Assembly: GCA_002358555.1 (NCBI GenBank)
Contig: DEPC01000139.1
Coordinates: 1-32,442 of the forward strand
DNA length: 32,442 bases
Source of the DNA: Hungatella sp. UBA3402
GTDB taxonomy: Bacteria > Bacillota > Clostridia > Lachnospirales > Lachnospiraceae
Reading direction: 5' to 3'
Part shown: piece after piece, positions 30,414 through 32,442 of the stretch
Layout of the letters: the number at the start of each line of letters is the position of its first letter
Numbering within the stretch: position 1 is the stretch's first letter
Notes under the pieces: generated by a model
The model's database searches: none
What the model saw: only the letters and a program-made list of their open reading frames with translations
Told to the model about the DNA's origin: nothing
Made by a program: the position numbers and the translations under genes

Positions 30414-31259
30414 TCATACCTCATCATAAATCTCTCTCATTTTTTTCCCGCAATACTCCGCATTTTCGGGCGTTGTATTTTCCAGGGTTCCATAAATGAA
30501 AGGCTTTTCTCTCTTGATAAACTTCATAATCTCTGTATAATCCATCTCTCCTGTTCCTGCTCCAACAGCCTTCAGACCATATCCTTCATTTACCCGAATA
30601 AAGTCCTTAAAATGCACCATAGCAATATCTGGGCCCAGTAAATCCATCGCCTCTGCAAATACCTCTTCTCTGTGGTCTACATTGTCCAAATCCAGCATAT
30701 TCACAGGGTCAAATAAAATTTGCAAATTATGAGAGCCAATCTCATCTAACACAGTACGTGCACGCTTGGGATTCCATACAATATGACGAGCCACAGGTTC
30801 AATGGCCAAAATGATACCAAACTGTTCTGCACAGCGCACGACAGGTTTTAAATGTTTGATAAAAACAGAAAGTGCAGCATCGGAACGACATTCTGGACAA
30901 TATCGATATTCTACATTTGGAGCTCCGGTTTCTGTTCCAACCACTCCACAGCCAAGTAAGGATGCAAAACGAATATGAGCATAATATTGTTCCAATGATT
31001 GATGAATTACTTCCTGGTCTGGATGAGCCAGATTCAGATAATTTCCTAGCACTGCAATATCCATCTGATTCTTCTCAAAAATATGTCTTAAATAATGAGC
31101 ATATCCTGGTGTCAATGCAGATGGACTGCATGGATATTCTTTCATAGCTTTACTCAAAGCAAGATGAACACAGGTATAGCCCTTACCACGTACTACTGGA
31201 AGCAGTTCCTCCATAGGCAACTTTTCCGCATCATGGAGACGAAGACCTAATTGTAACAT
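30414..31259 (-). CDS. sugar-phosphate isomerase/epimerase-like TIM-barrel protein
   Basis: The 281-residue protein has the xylose-isomerase-like TIM barrel pattern, with metal-ligand positions in GVVGTETGAPN (about 107-117), AIEPVARH (about 151-158), ILFDPVNMLD (about 181-190), MVHFKDF (about 213-219) and GTLENT (about 261-266). The family acts on free or phosphorylated sugars or inositols; the substrate is unknown. It follows the GH105 gene at 54 bases in the same direction, so it probably handles a sugar released from pectin-type oligosaccharides. That link is inference. Confidence 0.8.
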   Translation of the reverse strand: MLQLGLRLHDAEKLPMEELLPVVRGKGYTCVHLALSKAMKEYPCSPSALTPGYAHYLRHIFEKNQMDIAVLGNYLNLAHPDQEVIHQSLEQYYAHIRFASLLGCGVVGTETGAPNVEYRYCPECRSDAALSVFIKHLKPVVRCAEQFGIILAIEPVARHIVWNPKRARTVLDEIGSHNLQILFDPVNMLDLDNVDHREEVFAEAMDLLGPDIAMVHFKDFIRVNEGYGLKAVGAGTGEMDYTEIMKFIKREKPFIYGTLENTTPENAEYCGKKMREIYDEV

Positions 31260-31313
31260 ATAAAATACCTCCTATTATTCGAGAATTTCTGGCTGTATTT
31301 GTGTTCCATCCTT

Positions 31314-32417
31314 TCAATGGCTTCTTCTCAGTTGTTCACTGACAGCCATCATACAGGCAGCAGTTCCATGCTGATTATCTGTCATCTGTTCCTCGCTGAC
31401 ATAGTACTCAGGTTTTCCTGTTCGGTTCTTACGGTTGTGAGGGTCAGGACCTGCTCCCAAACCTGCGCTGGCACAAATTCCATACAAATGATAACCATCC
31501 TGTTCTTTCTTTAAATAGGTTCTTTCAATGCCATCAAGCACCTGGCTTCCCATCCTTCCATGCTCCTCGTCTAAAATGCCTAGTCGAGTTCCTTTCATCA
31601 ATGCATAGGCAATCATGGCACTGCCGGAGGTTTCCAAATAATTATCTGGAAAATTTGCTTGGTCCACTACTTGATAAAACATCTTTGTCTTCTGGTCCTG
31701 GTATTTTAAAACTCCTTTTAAACCATTTTTTAGAAGCACAGCTAATTCTTCTGCTCTGGGAGTTTGCCCTTTAGCCAACTCATACACATCAGCCAAAGCC
31801 ATCAGATACCATCCTTCTGCTCGCAGCCATACTGCCGGACTCTGTCCTGTCACTGGGTCTGCCCAGTCCGCCTTACCACTTACATCGCAGCCATGAATGT
31901 AAAGTTCTAACTCCTTATTCCATAAAAGTTGATGTGCACTCTGAAACTGATTGACAATATCATCCCAGCTATTGTTCCCTGTTTCTAACAAGGTTTTTGC
32001 ATAAAAAGGCATTGCCATATAAAGTCCATCCAGCCATACCTGGTTGGGATAAATATCTTTATGCCAGAAGTTGCCTGTCTTTGTTCTGGGATAATGTTTT
32101 AAAAAATCATAGGCTCGCTCTACAGCTACTTGATATTGAGCATCTCCAGTCAAATCCCGCAGAATCCGAAGAGATTTTCCAAAGCTAACCTTGTCAATAT
32201 TATGTTCTTCCTCTTTCCAGTTGGTAACCGTTCCATCTTCCGCCATTAGCCATTGGCTGTTTGCAGTAATATAGCGATTCCATTTCTCATCACCAGTAAC
32301 TTCTGCCAGATAAGATGCTCCAATCACACAGAGGTCATCTTTATAATTCCACACCTTATTTTTCAAAAATTCTGGAAACATAGTTTCCATGTATTGGGTA
32401 AAATATTCCAGCCACAT
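31314..32417 (-). CDS. GH105-type unsaturated rhamnogalacturonyl hydrolase
   Basis: The 367-residue protein is an alpha/alpha-barrel of the GH88/GH105 type. It has NQVWLDGLYMAMPFYA, with the likely catalytic Asp130, an AVWLRAEGWYLMALADVYEL repeat (about 200-220), LETSGSAMIAYALMKG (about 263-278) and a GPDPHNRKNRTGKPEYYVSE end. These enzymes remove the unsaturated galacturonyl residue from products of rhamnogalacturonan lyase. No signal peptide is seen, so it acts in the cytoplasm on imported disaccharides. AAAGGGGAAG precedes the ATG. The rest of the pectin locus, if any, lies to the right of the window. Confidence 0.85.
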   Translation of the reverse strand: MWLEYFTQYMETMFPEFLKNKVWNYKDDLCVIGASYLAEVTGDEKWNRYITANSQWLMAEDGTVTNWKEEEHNIDKVSFGKSLRILRDLTGDAQYQVAVERAYDFLKHYPRTKTGNFWHKDIYPNQVWLDGLYMAMPFYAKTLLETGNNSWDDIVNQFQSAHQLLWNKELELYIHGCDVSGKADWADPVTGQSPAVWLRAEGWYLMALADVYELAKGQTPRAEELAVLLKNGLKGVLKYQDQKTKMFYQVVDQANFPDNYLETSGSAMIAYALMKGTRLGILDEEHGRMGSQVLDGIERTYLKKEQDGYHLYGICASAGLGAGPDPHNRKNRTGKPEYYVSEEQMTDNQHGTAACMMAVSEQLRRSH

Positions 32418-32442
32418 CTGTGACTTCCCCTTTCTCTTATTT

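Overview
The window looks like a chromosomal segment of a gut Clostridia/Lachnospiraceae-type bacterium. This is inferred from Gram-positive Shine-Dalgarno sites, sigma-A promoters, moderate-to-low GC, and gene families such as DUF134/NifX, TIGR04076, GH105 and Crp/Fnr-linked ferredoxins. It splits into two unlike parts at about position 13,560. The left part is the right end of an integrated mobile element, most likely a temperate phage or phage-plasmid, richer in GC and very rich in CCGG. The right part is AT-richer host sequence.

Element, 1-13,560. One long leftward operon (9196 to beyond position 1) holds a small protein, a Dam-like methylase, a replication-terminator-like protein, several unknown phage proteins, a C-type-lectin-like variable protein, small proteins, a TubR/TubZ-like type III partition pair, a replisome organizer, a DnaC-like helicase loader, a HAD-like phosphatase and a DUF2786 protein that runs off the edge. 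A rightward XRE repressor faces this operon across a control region with consensus promoters and repeated operators (9215-9337). Rightward accessory genes follow (a membrane-anchored acidic protein, a membrane-anchored SWIM zinc-finger protein and a small protein), then a large serine recombinase behind an attenuator-like leader, then a small Cys-rich gene. The element ends inside a DUF362 lipoprotein gene, whose 3' part is missing, so that gene is probably the attachment site.

Most notable in the element are two things. First, a complete-looking tubC-tubR-tubZ cassette: eight 10-bp iterons, a winged-helix gene and a tubulin-like GTPase with the GGGTGSG signature. Second, a gene with the hallmarks of a diversity-generating-retroelement target: a C-terminal CLec variable region followed 15 bases later by a GC hairpin with a GATA (GRNA-type) loop. 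No reverse transcriptase is present in the window.

Host, 13,560-32,442. The genes are: truncated DUF362 and a cyclophilin-like lipoprotein (one operon); a Crp/Fnr regulator; a ferredoxin plus NapH-like membrane Fe-S pair; a ClbS/DfsB-like protein and a WYL regulator that share an operator motif; a cysteine hydrolase; a TIGR04076-HMA protein; a stretch of decayed genes (PIN-like, flavoprotein, LysR); a MATE pump with a MerR-style promoter; a solute-binding lipoprotein paired with a chemoreceptor that carries a nonsense codon; a Crp/Fnr-controlled ferredoxin-cupin operon; a DUF134-NifX fusion; and a sugar isomerase/epimerase-like TIM barrel with a GH105 hydrolase, consistent with pectin breakdown. 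No rRNA, tRNA or CRISPR array was seen.
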